A stretch of DNA of 21,480 nucleotides from an uncultured Clostridia bacterium (lineage in GTDB: Bacteria; Bacillota; Clostridia; Christensenellales; Aristaeellaceae): assembly GCA_945877525.1 (NCBI GenBank), contig CAMDVP010000021.1, positions 1-21,480 on the forward strand. Direction: 5' to 3'. The notes under the pieces were generated by a model, which did not search any database, had not been told where the DNA came from, and saw only the letters and a list, made by a program, of their open reading frames with translations. Made by a program: the position numbers and the translations under genes. Positions 14,136-21,432 of this stretch are shown here, piece by piece; within the stretch, counting starts at the first letter, position 1; every line of letters begins with the position of its first letter.

Positions 14136-15175
14136 AAAGCAGCATCCTTAAAAGCCTGTGCACGCTTCTGATCCGCCTGACGCTGGCACTTGCCGTGGCG
14201 GCCATCGTGCTGGCCGGCGCGTGCATCCTGATGGAAGGCAGCCTGGAAGATATCATGACCGCCTTCTTCCTGGGCCCGCTGGAAGACGAATACGCCATCG
14301 CTGAGATTCTGCGCGAAATGGTGCCGCTGATCTTTACGGGCGTAGCGGTGTCGCTGATGGTACGCTGCGGACAATTCAACATGTTTGTAGAGGGTGCCTT
14401 CTTCGGCGGCGCATTTCTGGCCGGCGTGCTGGCGCCCATGCTGGGGGAGCATTTCCTTGTCACGCCCATCATTTCCATCCTGTCAGCGGCTGTCGCGATG
14501 GGCGCTGTGGGTTATATTCCCGCCAAAATGAAGTCCTCTCTGGGTGTGAATGAATTTGTGTCCAGCCTGATGCTCAACTACATCGTCTACTGGGTCGTGA
14601 TGTACCTCATCCACGGTGTGGCGGCCGACCCGGATTACCCCAACGCCACCCTGTACCTGGAGGATCTGATGCGGCTTCCCCTCCTCCAGGAGGATATCGA
14701 GCTGTCCTCCAATCTGATCATTGCGCTGCTGGCAGCGCTGGGCTGCGGGGTGTTTTTGTTCAAAACCAAGTGGGGCTATGCCCTGCGCATGACGGGCGAT
14801 AATCCAACCTTTGCCGTATACTCCGGCATCAAAGCGAAGAAGTATGTCGCATCCTCTCAGGTGATTGGCTCCGCGCTGGCAGGCATGGGCGGCGCGTCCT
14901 TCCTGCTGGGCAACTACTACCGCTTTCAGTGGGCCAGCCTGCCCAACTACGGTTTCGACGGTTTTGTAATCGCCTCCATCGCAGGCAACAACCCTTACGC
15001 AGTGCCGCCGGCAGCGCTGTTCCTGGGTTACCTGCGTGTAGGCGCGCTGCAGGTGAGCCGCCTGGGCGACATCCCCAATGAGGTGATTTATGTCATTCAG
15101 GCGATCATCATCATACTCTTCGGCGCGCAGTTTATCCTGAGCCGCAGGAGGAAGGAGGGCGGGAAGCATGCTTGA
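14132..15175 (+). CDS. ABC importer permease 1 (NupP/YufP-like)
   Basis: This integral membrane protein of 347 residues belongs to the branched-chain amino acid/nucleoside permease family (BPD_transp_2). About nine to ten hydrophobic segments are visible, starting with LIRLTLALAVAAIVLAGACI near residues 13-32. The family region MVRCGQFNMFVEGAFFGGAF and the cytosolic coupling stretch TKWGYALRMTGDNPTFAVYSG are clear. The start is GTG at 14132, overlapping the ATPase stop codon. The stop codon lies eight bases inside the second permease gene. It pairs with that protein to form the heterodimeric channel. Confidence 0.93.
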   Translation: MKSSILKSLCTLLIRLTLALAVAAIVLAGACILMEGSLEDIMTAFFLGPLEDEYAIAEILREMVPLIFTGVAVSLMVRCGQFNMFVEGAFFGGAFLAGVLAPMLGEHFLVTPIISILSAAVAMGAVGYIPAKMKSSLGVNEFVSSLMLNYIVYWVVMYLIHGVAADPDYPNATLYLEDLMRLPLLQEDIELSSNLIIALLAALGCGVFLFKTKWGYALRMTGDNPTFAVYSGIKAKKYVASSQVIGSALAGMGGASFLLGNYYRFQWASLPNYGFDGFVIASIAGNNPYAVPPAALFLGYLRVGALQVSRLGDIPNEVIYVIQAIIIILFGAQFILSRRRKEGGKHA

Positions 15176-16076
15176 ATGGATTCTCTCCGAGTCCTTCCTG
15201 ACAAACGTTATCGCCTATGCCATTCCGATCATCTTTGCCGCCTATGCATCTCTGATTTCCAACAAGGCCGGCATTTCCGCCATCAACATCGAAGGCGCCA
15301 TAAGCGTGGCCGCCGTGACAGGAGCGCTGGTAAGCCATTTTACAGGCAGCTGGGTCATCGGCCTGATCTGTGCGATGAGCGCCGGCATCCTGATGATGAT
15401 GCTTCTGGCGCTTGCAGCCCTGCAGCTCAGGGCGGACAGCTTTCTGAGCGGCATCGCCCTGAATACCCTTGCCACCGGCGCGTGTCTTCTGATCGTCAAG
15501 GGTGTGCTGGATGGTCGCACAGATTCCTCCACCGCACCCAGCGTGCCGGTGCCCAGCCTGAAGCTTCCCCTGCTGAGCGACATTCCTGTCATCGGAAAGG
15601 CCATCTTCAGCCAGAACCTGCTGTTTTACCTCATGCTGATTGCGCTGGCGCTGATTGTCCTGCTGCTCAACCATACCCGGCTCGGTGTGCAGATCAAGAC
15701 TGCCGGTTATCATCCTGAGGCGGGCGAATCCGTGGGTATGAGTACCCGGCGCACCCGTGCAATCGCGCTGATGATCTGCGGCATGATGGCGGGCTTGGGC
15801 GGCGCGTACCTGTCCATGGCCAGCCTGGGCTATTTCTCCGCCGGCATGGTGTCCGGCCGCGGCTTCATCGGCATTGCGGCAGAAGCCATGGGCGCGGGAA
15901 TGCCCATTAGGACCACGCTGTTTGCCCTTCTCTTCGGCGCGGTGGATTACTTTGCCGTGGGCGGCCAGACAGTGCTGTCCTTTCCCTATGAGCTGCTTAA
16001 CACCCTTCCGTATCTTATGACCCTGCTGGCGCTGACCCTCTACGCAGCAGCACACAATAAAAGGAAAAGAGGTTGA
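15168..16076 (+). CDS. ABC importer permease 2 (NupQ/YufQ-like)
   Basis: This second permease, of 302 residues, is shorter than its partner, as is usual for this family. The N-terminal region IPIIFAAYASLISNKAGISA and the following NIEGAISVAAVTGALV correspond to the conserved substrate-pathway helices. The coupling helix lies near RLGVQIKTAGYHPEAGESVG, followed by SMASLGYFSAGMVSGRGFIG. The ATG at 15168 overlaps the first permease gene by eight bases. The glycohydrolase gene begins four bases after the stop codon, so it belongs to the same operon. Confidence 0.93.
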   Translation: MLEWILSESFLTNVIAYAIPIIFAAYASLISNKAGISAINIEGAISVAAVTGALVSHFTGSWVIGLICAMSAGILMMMLLALAALQLRADSFLSGIALNTLATGACLLIVKGVLDGRTDSSTAPSVPVPSLKLPLLSDIPVIGKAIFSQNLLFYLMLIALALIVLLLNHTRLGVQIKTAGYHPEAGESVGMSTRRTRAIALMICGMMAGLGGAYLSMASLGYFSAGMVSGRGFIGIAAEAMGAGMPIRTTLFALLFGAVDYFAVGGQTVLSFPYELLNTLPYLMTLLALTLYAAAHNKRKRG

Positions 16077-16079
16077 GTG

Positions 16080-17471
16080 ATGATGGCCAAGAAAGCCTGG
16101 CAGATCGAGCTGGAAACGATCAGAAATTCCATCCCCGTTGTTCTTAAGCGAGAGGAGCAGGGATGGAACTATGCCGAAACCATTGAAATGGTGGAGGATA
16201 CCTCCGTTGCCATGAAGTGGCAGAGCAACGTTCCCGGCTCCAACGCACCTGAGCACGTCATCATCGGCGCCATGCAGGACATGGATAACATGGGGTACGA
16301 TGTGTCTGCTGCGGAAGCGATGATCGAGAAGGGGCAGCAATATCTTGCCGAGGGCAACAGGTCCGCCCTGGCCGGGCATACCGCCCGCACCTGGCATGTC
16401 ATGATGAATTCTCCCAAGGTCCCCGATCATCCCTACTGGAAGCATACCATCTATGAGTCCTTCGAGCAGTATGCCTCAAAGGTGGCGTTTCCCAAGTACA
16501 AGTATGATCTGACCGGCGAGGATTTCCTGCGCCGCACCCATCTGGGCTGGCAGGGGCAGATCGTTGCCGGCGCCATTGGCACGGCTGTGGAAGGCTATGT
16601 GACGGAAAACATCCGCAAGGTTTTTGGCGAGGTGCATGATTATCCCCGCACGCCCAACACCTTCAACGATGACATCACCTATGAGCTGGCACTGCTCAAG
16701 GCCGTTGAAAAGTGCGGCAAGAACGTTACCTCCGCTGATATTGCCGAGCAGTGGGTAGCCCTGGTTCCTATGGGCTGGTCGGCAGAGGAAATTGCCCTTG
16801 CAAACCTGAAGCTGGGCGTTTTCCCGCCCATGAGCGGGTACATGAACAACCCCTACCGCGAGTGGATTGGCGCTCAGATGCGCGGCGTGATCTGCGGTCA
16901 GCTCTTCCCCGGCAAGCCCTATGAGGCAGCCCGCCTGGCCTGGATGGACGGTCAGGTCTCCCACCACAACAATGGCATCCTGGGAGAGGTGTTCAATGCC
17001 GTGATGGCCTCCCTGGCCTATGTGGAGACGGATATCCGCAGGATTGTTGAACTGGCCATCGGCATGATTCCATCTGACAGCGAATACTACACCGTGGTTC
17101 AGTTTGCCTGGGATGAATGCCTGAAGCATCAGGGTTGGGAGTCAGCCTGGAAGGTCTGCGAGAAGAAATACGAGCGCTACAACTGGATCCACGCCTACCC
17201 CAACGCCGCCGCTGAGGTCGTGGCCCTGTTCTTTGGCAACGGCGACTTTGACGAAACCATGCACATCATCGCCATGTGCGGCTGGGACGTGGACTGCAAC
17301 GCCGCCCAGATTGCCACGGTGATCGCCACGGCCCGCAATGCTCCGCTCGATGTGAAATGGACAGCTCCCATCGGTGACAGGCTGGATACCTACATGCGCG
17401 ATATCAAGAAGCTGAGCATTTGCGAGTTGAGCAAGCGCACCTGCGAGCTGGCCCGCATCCTGAATGCCTGA
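16080..17471 (+). CDS. ADP-ribosylglycohydrolase family protein with N-terminal extension
   Basis: Proteins of the ADP-ribosylglycohydrolase (DraG/ARH) fold use two Mg2+ ions to cleave N- or O-glycosidic bonds to ribose. In this 463-residue product the fold begins near residue 155 with GWQGQIVAGAIGTAVEGY. The first metal motif reads FNDDIT (Asp197, Asp198) where the family usually has TDDT. The second, GWDVDCNAA (Asp403, Asp405), corresponds to GGDTDTNAA. About 150 residues precede the fold, much more than in classical members, and I do not recognise them. Of three adjacent starts (16077, 16080, 16083) the ATG at 16080 has the best spacing to AGAGG. Coupling to the BMP importer suggests it cleaves the imported glycoside (inference). 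Confidence 0.85.
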   Translation: MMAKKAWQIELETIRNSIPVVLKREEQGWNYAETIEMVEDTSVAMKWQSNVPGSNAPEHVIIGAMQDMDNMGYDVSAAEAMIEKGQQYLAEGNRSALAGHTARTWHVMMNSPKVPDHPYWKHTIYESFEQYASKVAFPKYKYDLTGEDFLRRTHLGWQGQIVAGAIGTAVEGYVTENIRKVFGEVHDYPRTPNTFNDDITYELALLKAVEKCGKNVTSADIAEQWVALVPMGWSAEEIALANLKLGVFPPMSGYMNNPYREWIGAQMRGVICGQLFPGKPYEAARLAWMDGQVSHHNNGILGEVFNAVMASLAYVETDIRRIVELAIGMIPSDSEYYTVVQFAWDECLKHQGWESAWKVCEKKYERYNWIHAYPNAAAEVVALFFGNGDFDETMHIIAMCGWDVDCNAAQIATVIATARNAPLDVKWTAPIGDRLDTYMRDIKKLSICELSKRTCELARILNA

Positions 17472-17563
17472 TACGCATTGCCATCCAAAACGCTTCATTT
17501 GCACAGCGGCCGTCTGACCGTCTTTGATCCGGCAGATCCAGTCGTGACGGACATACTCAGTCC

Positions 17564-17839
17564 CATGCCGGAGGCATTCCCTTCACCCTGCTGGGGGGCA
17601 TTTCTCCCTGCAAGTCGGTGTATCAGAGCGAGGAGCTGCTGGAGCTGTATCCCTGGCTGTCCATTGTACCGGAGAACTACCTGAACGCGGTTTCCCGCCA
17701 TATGCCGAAAGGGGTAGATGAATACCAGGTGGAGAGCATCCTCGGCCGGGCCATCAAGAACGCCATCTTTGGCATTTGTTCGCCGGAAGAAACCCTGCGT
17801 CATGCGCAGCGCAGTCTGGAAGACATGACAGCGCGGTAA
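17564..17839 (+). pseudogene. C-terminal remnant of a family 1 extracellular solute-binding protein
   Basis: An open frame without a usable start encodes about 91 residues: GGIPFTLLGGISPCKSVYQS, then an ELLELYPWL stretch, and a helical C-terminus ending SPEETLRHAQRSLEDM. This is the typical end of a sugar-type ABC binding protein (SBP_bac_1), where a GGxxxxKSVYxxxELLxxYPWL pattern and a GxxSPEEALxxA tail occur. The frame closes upstream at a stop codon at 17525 and the expected ~320 N-terminal residues are missing. The 17472-17560 stretch before it holds no recognisable gene. No ribosome site suggests a functional short protein; the GTG at 17618 lacks one. It is best read as the scar of a deletion that removed a carbohydrate transporter. 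Confidence 0.72.
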
Positions 17840-17968
17840 GATATGCCGGACGGGCAGACCATGCCTCGCTAAATCAGCGATATGCTTTCATCCCGGAATA
17901 CCGTGGGAAAAGGCACTGCCCTGGAGGAAGGGCGAACTGCTTCCAATCAACCAGACACCATGGCACGC
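17840..17968. other. intergenic stretch without recognisable gene
   Basis: I see no coding region or RNA gene here. A small stem TCGCT/AGCGA at 17867-17881, with a five-base loop, is followed by TATGCTTT and may weakly terminate plus-strand transcripts. Confidence 0.5.
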
Positions 17969-17999
17969 AAAAAGGGGCGCTTCCCGTTGGGAAGCGCCC
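17969..17999 (-). terminator. intrinsic terminator of the oxidoreductase gene
   Basis: A perfect 11-bp stem (GGGCGCTTCCC/GGGAAGCGCCC, loop of three) is followed on the minus strand by CTTTTTGCG, 18 bases past the stop codon of the oxidoreductase. On the plus strand the stem is not followed by T's, so it acts mainly leftward. Confidence 0.93.
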
Positions 18000-18016
18000 T
18001 GGCTTGTCTGAGGGGC

Positions 18017-19042
18017 TTACAGATAATACTCCATGGGGAAAGCCATATAGCCGATTTCGTCCAGCTGATCGGCGGTCACATAGCCAGCGGGCGCGGCAAT
18101 CAGACTGGGAATACGATTGACGATGGTGGCGCAGGTATGCTCCACGGTGGCGGGCTTCACCACATGGAACTCGGTGTTGGGCTCGCCGGTGATCCACCAG
18201 TCGCACATGTCGCCGTCCTCGGGGCCGTACACCTTGCCGATGGTTTCCTCCTCGATGGTAATGCCCTGCATGGTTTCGATGGTCACCACGGCAGACATGC
18301 CGATGCAGTTGCCGGCCTTGATGGTCTTGCCCAGGGTGGCGGACTCGATGTCCTTGTCGATCACGCAGGGCACATGCTTCTGGTCGATGGACTTGATGGT
18401 CAGGCCCAGCTTGTTGCAGATGGCCTCGGCCGCATTCCAGGCGTAGGAGGGCTCGAACTCGGCGGGATGGGCAATCTGCTTTTCAAACTCGTCGGGGGTC
18501 AGGTCGCAGCCGTGAGCCTTGGCCAGGGCCAGGCCGTACTCATCCACGTTGTAGCTGTAAGCGCCGCGGATCTTCTCGATCCGGTTGCAGCCGCCGGCCA
18601 CCATGGCCACCATGTTGATCCAGAAAATGTCCTGCATGCCGGAGCCGGTGATGGTGCAGCCGGTCTCCTTGGCCAGCGCGTCCAGACGATTGATCTGTGC
18701 CGCGGCAGTGGTCCAGGGATAGATGGCCTCCTCGCAGGTGGTAATCACGTTGATGCCCCGGGCCACGCACTTCTCCACATGATCGTAGATATCGCCGATG
18801 AAGCTGAACAGGGTCACGATGGCCACGTCCGCGTCGCACTCGTCCAGCACCTTGTCCGCGTCGTTGGAGATGATCACGCCGGTCTTGAGGCCCAGCTCGG
18901 CAAAGTCGCCCACATCCTGGCCCACCACGGCGGGATTCACGTCGATAGCGCCGACAATCTGCGCGCCATGCTCGTGCAGGTAGCGGAGAATATACTTGCT
19001 CATCTTGCCGCAGCCATACTGTACAACCTTAATCTTTTCCAT
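18017..19042 (-). CDS. NAD(P)-binding oxidoreductase, DapB/2,4-diaminopentanoate dehydrogenase-like
   Basis: The 341-residue product has an N-terminal Rossmann fold (KVVQYGCGKMSKYIL, GAIDVNPAVVGQDVG) and a C-terminal half like dihydrodipicolinate-reductase-related amine dehydrogenases. The segment INVITTCEEAIYPWTT and the length recall 2,4-diaminopentanoate dehydrogenase of ornithine fermenters. I recognise the superfamily with confidence but not the substrate; another amino-acid-derived amine or a DapB-like imine is possible. The start at 19042 follows AAGGAGG; an upstream in-frame Met at 19093 overlaps the promoter and is rejected. The gene is preceded by a MerR-type promoter and the MerR-family gene itself, so its expression is likely switched on by a small-molecule signal. 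A strong terminator ends it. Confidence 0.75.
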   Translation of the reverse strand: MEKIKVVQYGCGKMSKYILRYLHEHGAQIVGAIDVNPAVVGQDVGDFAELGLKTGVIISNDADKVLDECDADVAIVTLFSFIGDIYDHVEKCVARGINVITTCEEAIYPWTTAAAQINRLDALAKETGCTITGSGMQDIFWINMVAMVAGGCNRIEKIRGAYSYNVDEYGLALAKAHGCDLTPDEFEKQIAHPAEFEPSYAWNAAEAICNKLGLTIKSIDQKHVPCVIDKDIESATLGKTIKAGNCIGMSAVVTIETMQGITIEEETIGKVYGPEDGDMCDWWITGEPNTEFHVVKPATVEHTCATIVNRIPSLIAAPAGYVTADQLDEIGYMAFPMEYYL

Positions 19043-19078
19043 GGGAAAACGCCTCCTTGTGATTTTCTTGGCAATCAT

Positions 19079-19109
19079 AGTATAAACCCTCATCCTGCAT
19101 CAGAGTCAA
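19079..19109 (-). promoter_or_regulatory. MerR-type promoter with 19-bp spacer
   Basis: On the minus strand TTGACT (-35, 19104-19109) and TATACT (-10, 19079-19084) are separated by 19 bases, the over-long spacing that MerR-family activators untwist. The spacer holds an imperfect dyad (CTGAT-GCAGG-ATGAG, 4 of 5 positions). The TGA stop codon of the upstream MerR-family gene lies within the -35 hexamer. The promoter would serve the oxidoreductase gene. Confidence 0.72.
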
Positions 19110-19957
19110 GGAGAATTTTTCCTGAAACTCACGGGCACCTGCAGGCGCAGGAACATGCTCCGCCTGTCCTCGTCAAACACGTTGAACTCCGTCAGCACCT
19201 CGCACAGGTAGTCCCCCGTCAGGTCATACCCGTTCTGCCAGCAGTAATCCTTCAGCTTCCCTGCATAGGCCATTTCATCGTCAAATCCGTCCAGATAGAT
19301 GCAGGCATACATGCCGCTGTCCAGCACAGCGGTGCTGCCTGCGCCGGCCTCGCGGCTCCCGGTAAACACAAACACCTGCCCCGGCACAAAGCGCTCCTCC
19401 TCAAAATCCGCCGCGCTGATGGAGGTGCCCACATGGTAGGAATGGATCTGCTCAAACCCCTGCTCCAGCAATGCCTGGCGCAGGCGGGTCAGCTCGCGCT
19501 CGTAGGCGTCGATCCCCCCGACATAGAAGTTCTCTCTGCAGGGCATGCCCCAGATGAAGCGCCGGTCAATATACTCCAGGGAGATGGTGCCCGTGGCAGG
19601 GGATTTGCGGTAGCGTTCAATGCTGGCAATGGCCCGTTCCACCGCATCATGTTGGCTGCGGAGGGCGCGGATCTGCTGGTGAATCTGCTCGTTCTTCCGC
19701 GCCAGAATATCCTCTATGAGGGTGATGTCCTCCTGCCGCAGTACGCCGCCAATCTCCGTCAAGCTCATGCCCAGCTCCTTCATGTAGGCAATCATGTCCA
19801 GACGGGCATTTTGGTGCATGTCATAATAGCGGTAGCCCGTCTCCTCATCCACATAGCGGGGACGAAGCAGCCCCAAGCGGTCATACAGGCGCAGGGTTGG
19901 AATGGAAACATGGTTCATTTCGGCCATTTTTCCGATGGAAATCAGCTGAGGGTTCAT
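19106..19957 (-). CDS. MerR family transcriptional regulator with GyrI-like effector domain (BmrR/BltR type)
   Basis: The 283-residue product has an N-terminal MerR winged helix-turn-helix (SIGKMAEMNHVSIPTLRLYD, then GLLRPRYVDEETGYRYYD). A dimerisation coiled coil follows (about 80-115, ILARKNEQIHQQIRALRSQH), then a C-terminal effector-binding domain of the GyrI-like/BmrR kind (about 125-280), which often binds hydrophobic or cationic drugs. The start at 19957 follows GGAGGACAAGGG. It has its own sigma-A promoter and sits directly upstream of a promoter with the 19-bp spacer that such regulators control, so it most likely activates the downstream oxidoreductase gene. The effector cannot be named from sequence. 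Confidence 0.92.
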   Translation of the reverse strand: MNPQLISIGKMAEMNHVSIPTLRLYDRLGLLRPRYVDEETGYRYYDMHQNARLDMIAYMKELGMSLTEIGGVLRQEDITLIEDILARKNEQIHQQIRALRSQHDAVERAIASIERYRKSPATGTISLEYIDRRFIWGMPCRENFYVGGIDAYERELTRLRQALLEQGFEQIHSYHVGTSISAADFEEERFVPGQVFVFTGSREAGAGSTAVLDSGMYACIYLDGFDDEMAYAGKLKDYCWQNGYDLTGDYLCEVLTEFNVFDEDRRSMFLRLQVPVSFRKNSP

Positions 19958-19993
19958 CCCTTGTCCTCCAAAACTCTATCTATGGATAAGAGT

Positions 19994-20022
19994 ATTATAC
20001 GCTTCTGTGTACCCTATGCCAA
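19994..20022 (-). promoter_or_regulatory. sigma-A promoter of the merR-type gene
   Basis: TTGGCA (-35, 20017-20022) and a perfect TATAAT (-10, 19994-19999) are 17 bases apart on the minus strand, 37 bases before the start codon. The normal 17-bp spacing contrasts with the 19-bp spacer of the next promoter downstream. Confidence 0.85.
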
Positions 20023-20033
20023 GTCTTTGCATC

Positions 20034-20057
20034 AAAAAAGGAGGCTATTTCGCCTCC
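20034..20057 (-). terminator. intrinsic terminator of the GNAT gene
   Basis: GGAGGC/GCCTCC with a six-base loop is followed on the minus strand by six T's, eight bases past the acetyltransferase stop codon. It separates the peptidase-acetyltransferase unit from the MerR gene. Confidence 0.9.
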
Positions 20058-20065
20058 CATCAGAA

Positions 20066-20551
20066 TCACCAGTACGCCTTGACCAGCTGACTGTACACAC
20101 TGCGGCGCGGTTCACCTCCGGGAATGAAGGCCGCCCCCAACAGCTTTTCATAGAAGGGCGCGGCATCTGTCACCCAGCCGATGACGGCATAGGCATAGCC
20201 CTCGTCCCGCATATAGGCCAGCGCCCTGAGCAGCAGCGCCGAGCCCACTCCCGTACCCCTGCAGGCTTCCGTCACGCCAATGGGCCCAAACATCCCCTTG
20301 GCCGTGGCGTCCCAGCAGGCAAAGCCGATGATCTGCTCGTCCTTCACCGCCAGCACACACCGGCTGGGACAGGAGGACAGGGTGGTTTCCGCCTCGTTGC
20401 GCCAGCCGTCTCCGAAGTTCGTCTGAATAAACTGCAAAATGCGCTGTCTGTCAATACACAGGGCCCGCTTGAGCTGCACGCCCTCCGGCAAAGCGGGAGG
20501 CTCCGGCAGGTAGGTCAAACTGGTAATCATGTCACCACAGGGCTTTGTCAT
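20066..20551 (-). CDS. GNAT family N-acetyltransferase
   Basis: The 161-residue cytosolic product has the GNAT fold. The acetyl-CoA pyrophosphate loop is visible as RGTGVGSALL within FGPIGVTEACRGTGVGSALL. The preceding strand is CVLAVKDEQIIGFACW, and the C-terminal strand-helix unit contains APFYEKLLGAAFI. The acceptor substrate cannot be deduced. The start at 20551 follows AAAGGAG at suitable spacing; the upstream in-frame Met at 20590 lies inside the preceding gene and lacks a site. The gene begins 16 bases after the zinc peptidase stop codon and is probably its operon partner. Confidence 0.9.
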   Translation of the reverse strand: MTKPCGDMITSLTYLPEPPALPEGVQLKRALCIDRQRILQFIQTNFGDGWRNEAETTLSSCPSRCVLAVKDEQIIGFACWDATAKGMFGPIGVTEACRGTGVGSALLLRALAYMRDEGYAYAVIGWVTDAAPFYEKLLGAAFIPGGEPRRSVYSQLVKAYW

Positions 20552-20567
20552 GAGATTTTCTCCTTTA

Positions 20568-21257
20568 TCAGTCGTTATTCCGGCGGGCAATCAGAAGCAG
20601 CCGCAGCAGCGACAGCAGACTCGTCACCGCCGAAGCCACATAGGTCAGCGCCGCCGCATTCAGTACCGCCTTTACACCGCTACGCTCCTCTTCGGTCACA
20701 TATCCTCCCTCTGTCAGCATCCGCACCGCCCGACGGCTGGCGTCAAACTCCACCGGCAGGGTAATCAGCGCAAAAATCACCGACAGGCTGAACAGCGCAA
20801 TGCCCACATACACCAGCGGCTGCCAGGAGAAGATCAGCCCCAGCACAAACAACGGGGTGGCCGCCGAGGAGCCGAAATTCACAATGGGCACCGCCGCCGT
20901 GCGCAGCTTAAGGGGCGCATAGCCCTCCTGCTTCTGCATGGCATGGCCCGCCTCGTGCGCCGCCACACCCAGGGCCGCCACACTGCTGGAACCATACACG
21001 CCCTCGGAGAGGTTCAGCACCTCCTTGCCAGGGTCATAATGATCCGTCAGCTGACCATGAACCCGGCCAACTCGCACCACGGTGTTACCGTTGCGCCGCA
21101 GCAGATCCTGCGCCACCTCACAGGCGGGCCGTCCCAGCCGGGTCTGCACCTGCCCATACCGGCGATACGCGCTGCTAACCTTGTGCTGCGCCCACAGGCC
21201 CAGGATCAAACCGGGAATAATCAATAGATACGTCCAATCCATGTAGTAAAACGGCAT
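20568..21257 (-). CDS. membrane zinc metallopeptidase, YugP family (PF04298)
   Basis: This 229-residue membrane protein starts with a hydrophobic anchor (YLLIIPGLILGLWAQ, 10-24). It carries the zinc-protease signature HEAGH at residues 101-105 within GVAAHEAGHAMQ. Two further helices lie at about 130-175, followed by the family-typical LPVEFDASRRA, likely containing the third metal ligand, and a last helix near the C-terminus. YugP-type peptidases are common in Firmicutes, with uncertain substrates. The start at 21257 is set by AAGGAGG upstream; an in-frame Met at 21275 overlaps that site. It is first of a two-gene unit with the GNAT gene and has its own promoter. Confidence 0.93.
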   Translation of the reverse strand: MPFYYMDWTYLLIIPGLILGLWAQHKVSSAYRRYGQVQTRLGRPACEVAQDLLRRNGNTVVRVGRVHGQLTDHYDPGKEVLNLSEGVYGSSSVAALGVAAHEAGHAMQKQEGYAPLKLRTAAVPIVNFGSSAATPLFVLGLIFSWQPLVYVGIALFSLSVIFALITLPVEFDASRRAVRMLTEGGYVTEEERSGVKAVLNAAALTYVASAVTSLLSLLRLLLIARRNND

Positions 21258-21303
21258 ACAATAAGCCTCCTTCAATCACATGGTTTCACAATGAACCATT
21301 TCT

Positions 21304-21332
21304 ATTCTACCATAGCTGGATATTTCCTGCAA
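21304..21332 (-). promoter_or_regulatory. promoter of the zinc peptidase operon
   Basis: TTGCAG (-35, 21327-21332) and TAGAAT (-10, 21304-21309) lie 17 bases apart on the minus strand. Between promoter and ribosome site is a dyad ATGGTT...AACCAT (21280-21299) that could be an operator or a 5' mRNA stem. Confidence 0.75.
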
Positions 21333-21394
21333 GCCATGCCGTACACTTGTCACCTGAGGGATGCAATCCGTCGCTTCCCCGGTCTCCGGGATAT

Positions 21395-21422
21395 AAAAAC
21401 CCCCGCAGAATGAACTGCGGGG
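21395..21422 (-). terminator. intrinsic terminator after the 5S rRNA gene
   Basis: CCCCGCAG/CTGCGGGG with a six-base loop is followed on the minus strand by GTTTTTAT. It lies about ten bases past the 5S rRNA 3' end and fits the terminator of an rRNA operon. Confidence 0.9.
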
Positions 21423-21432
21423 TAGATATGGA

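Noticed and set aside
17882..20764. Very long plus-strand open frame (960 codons) across the right part
   Set aside because: It runs antisense to four convincing genes, three promoters and two terminators, and its translation shows no domain.
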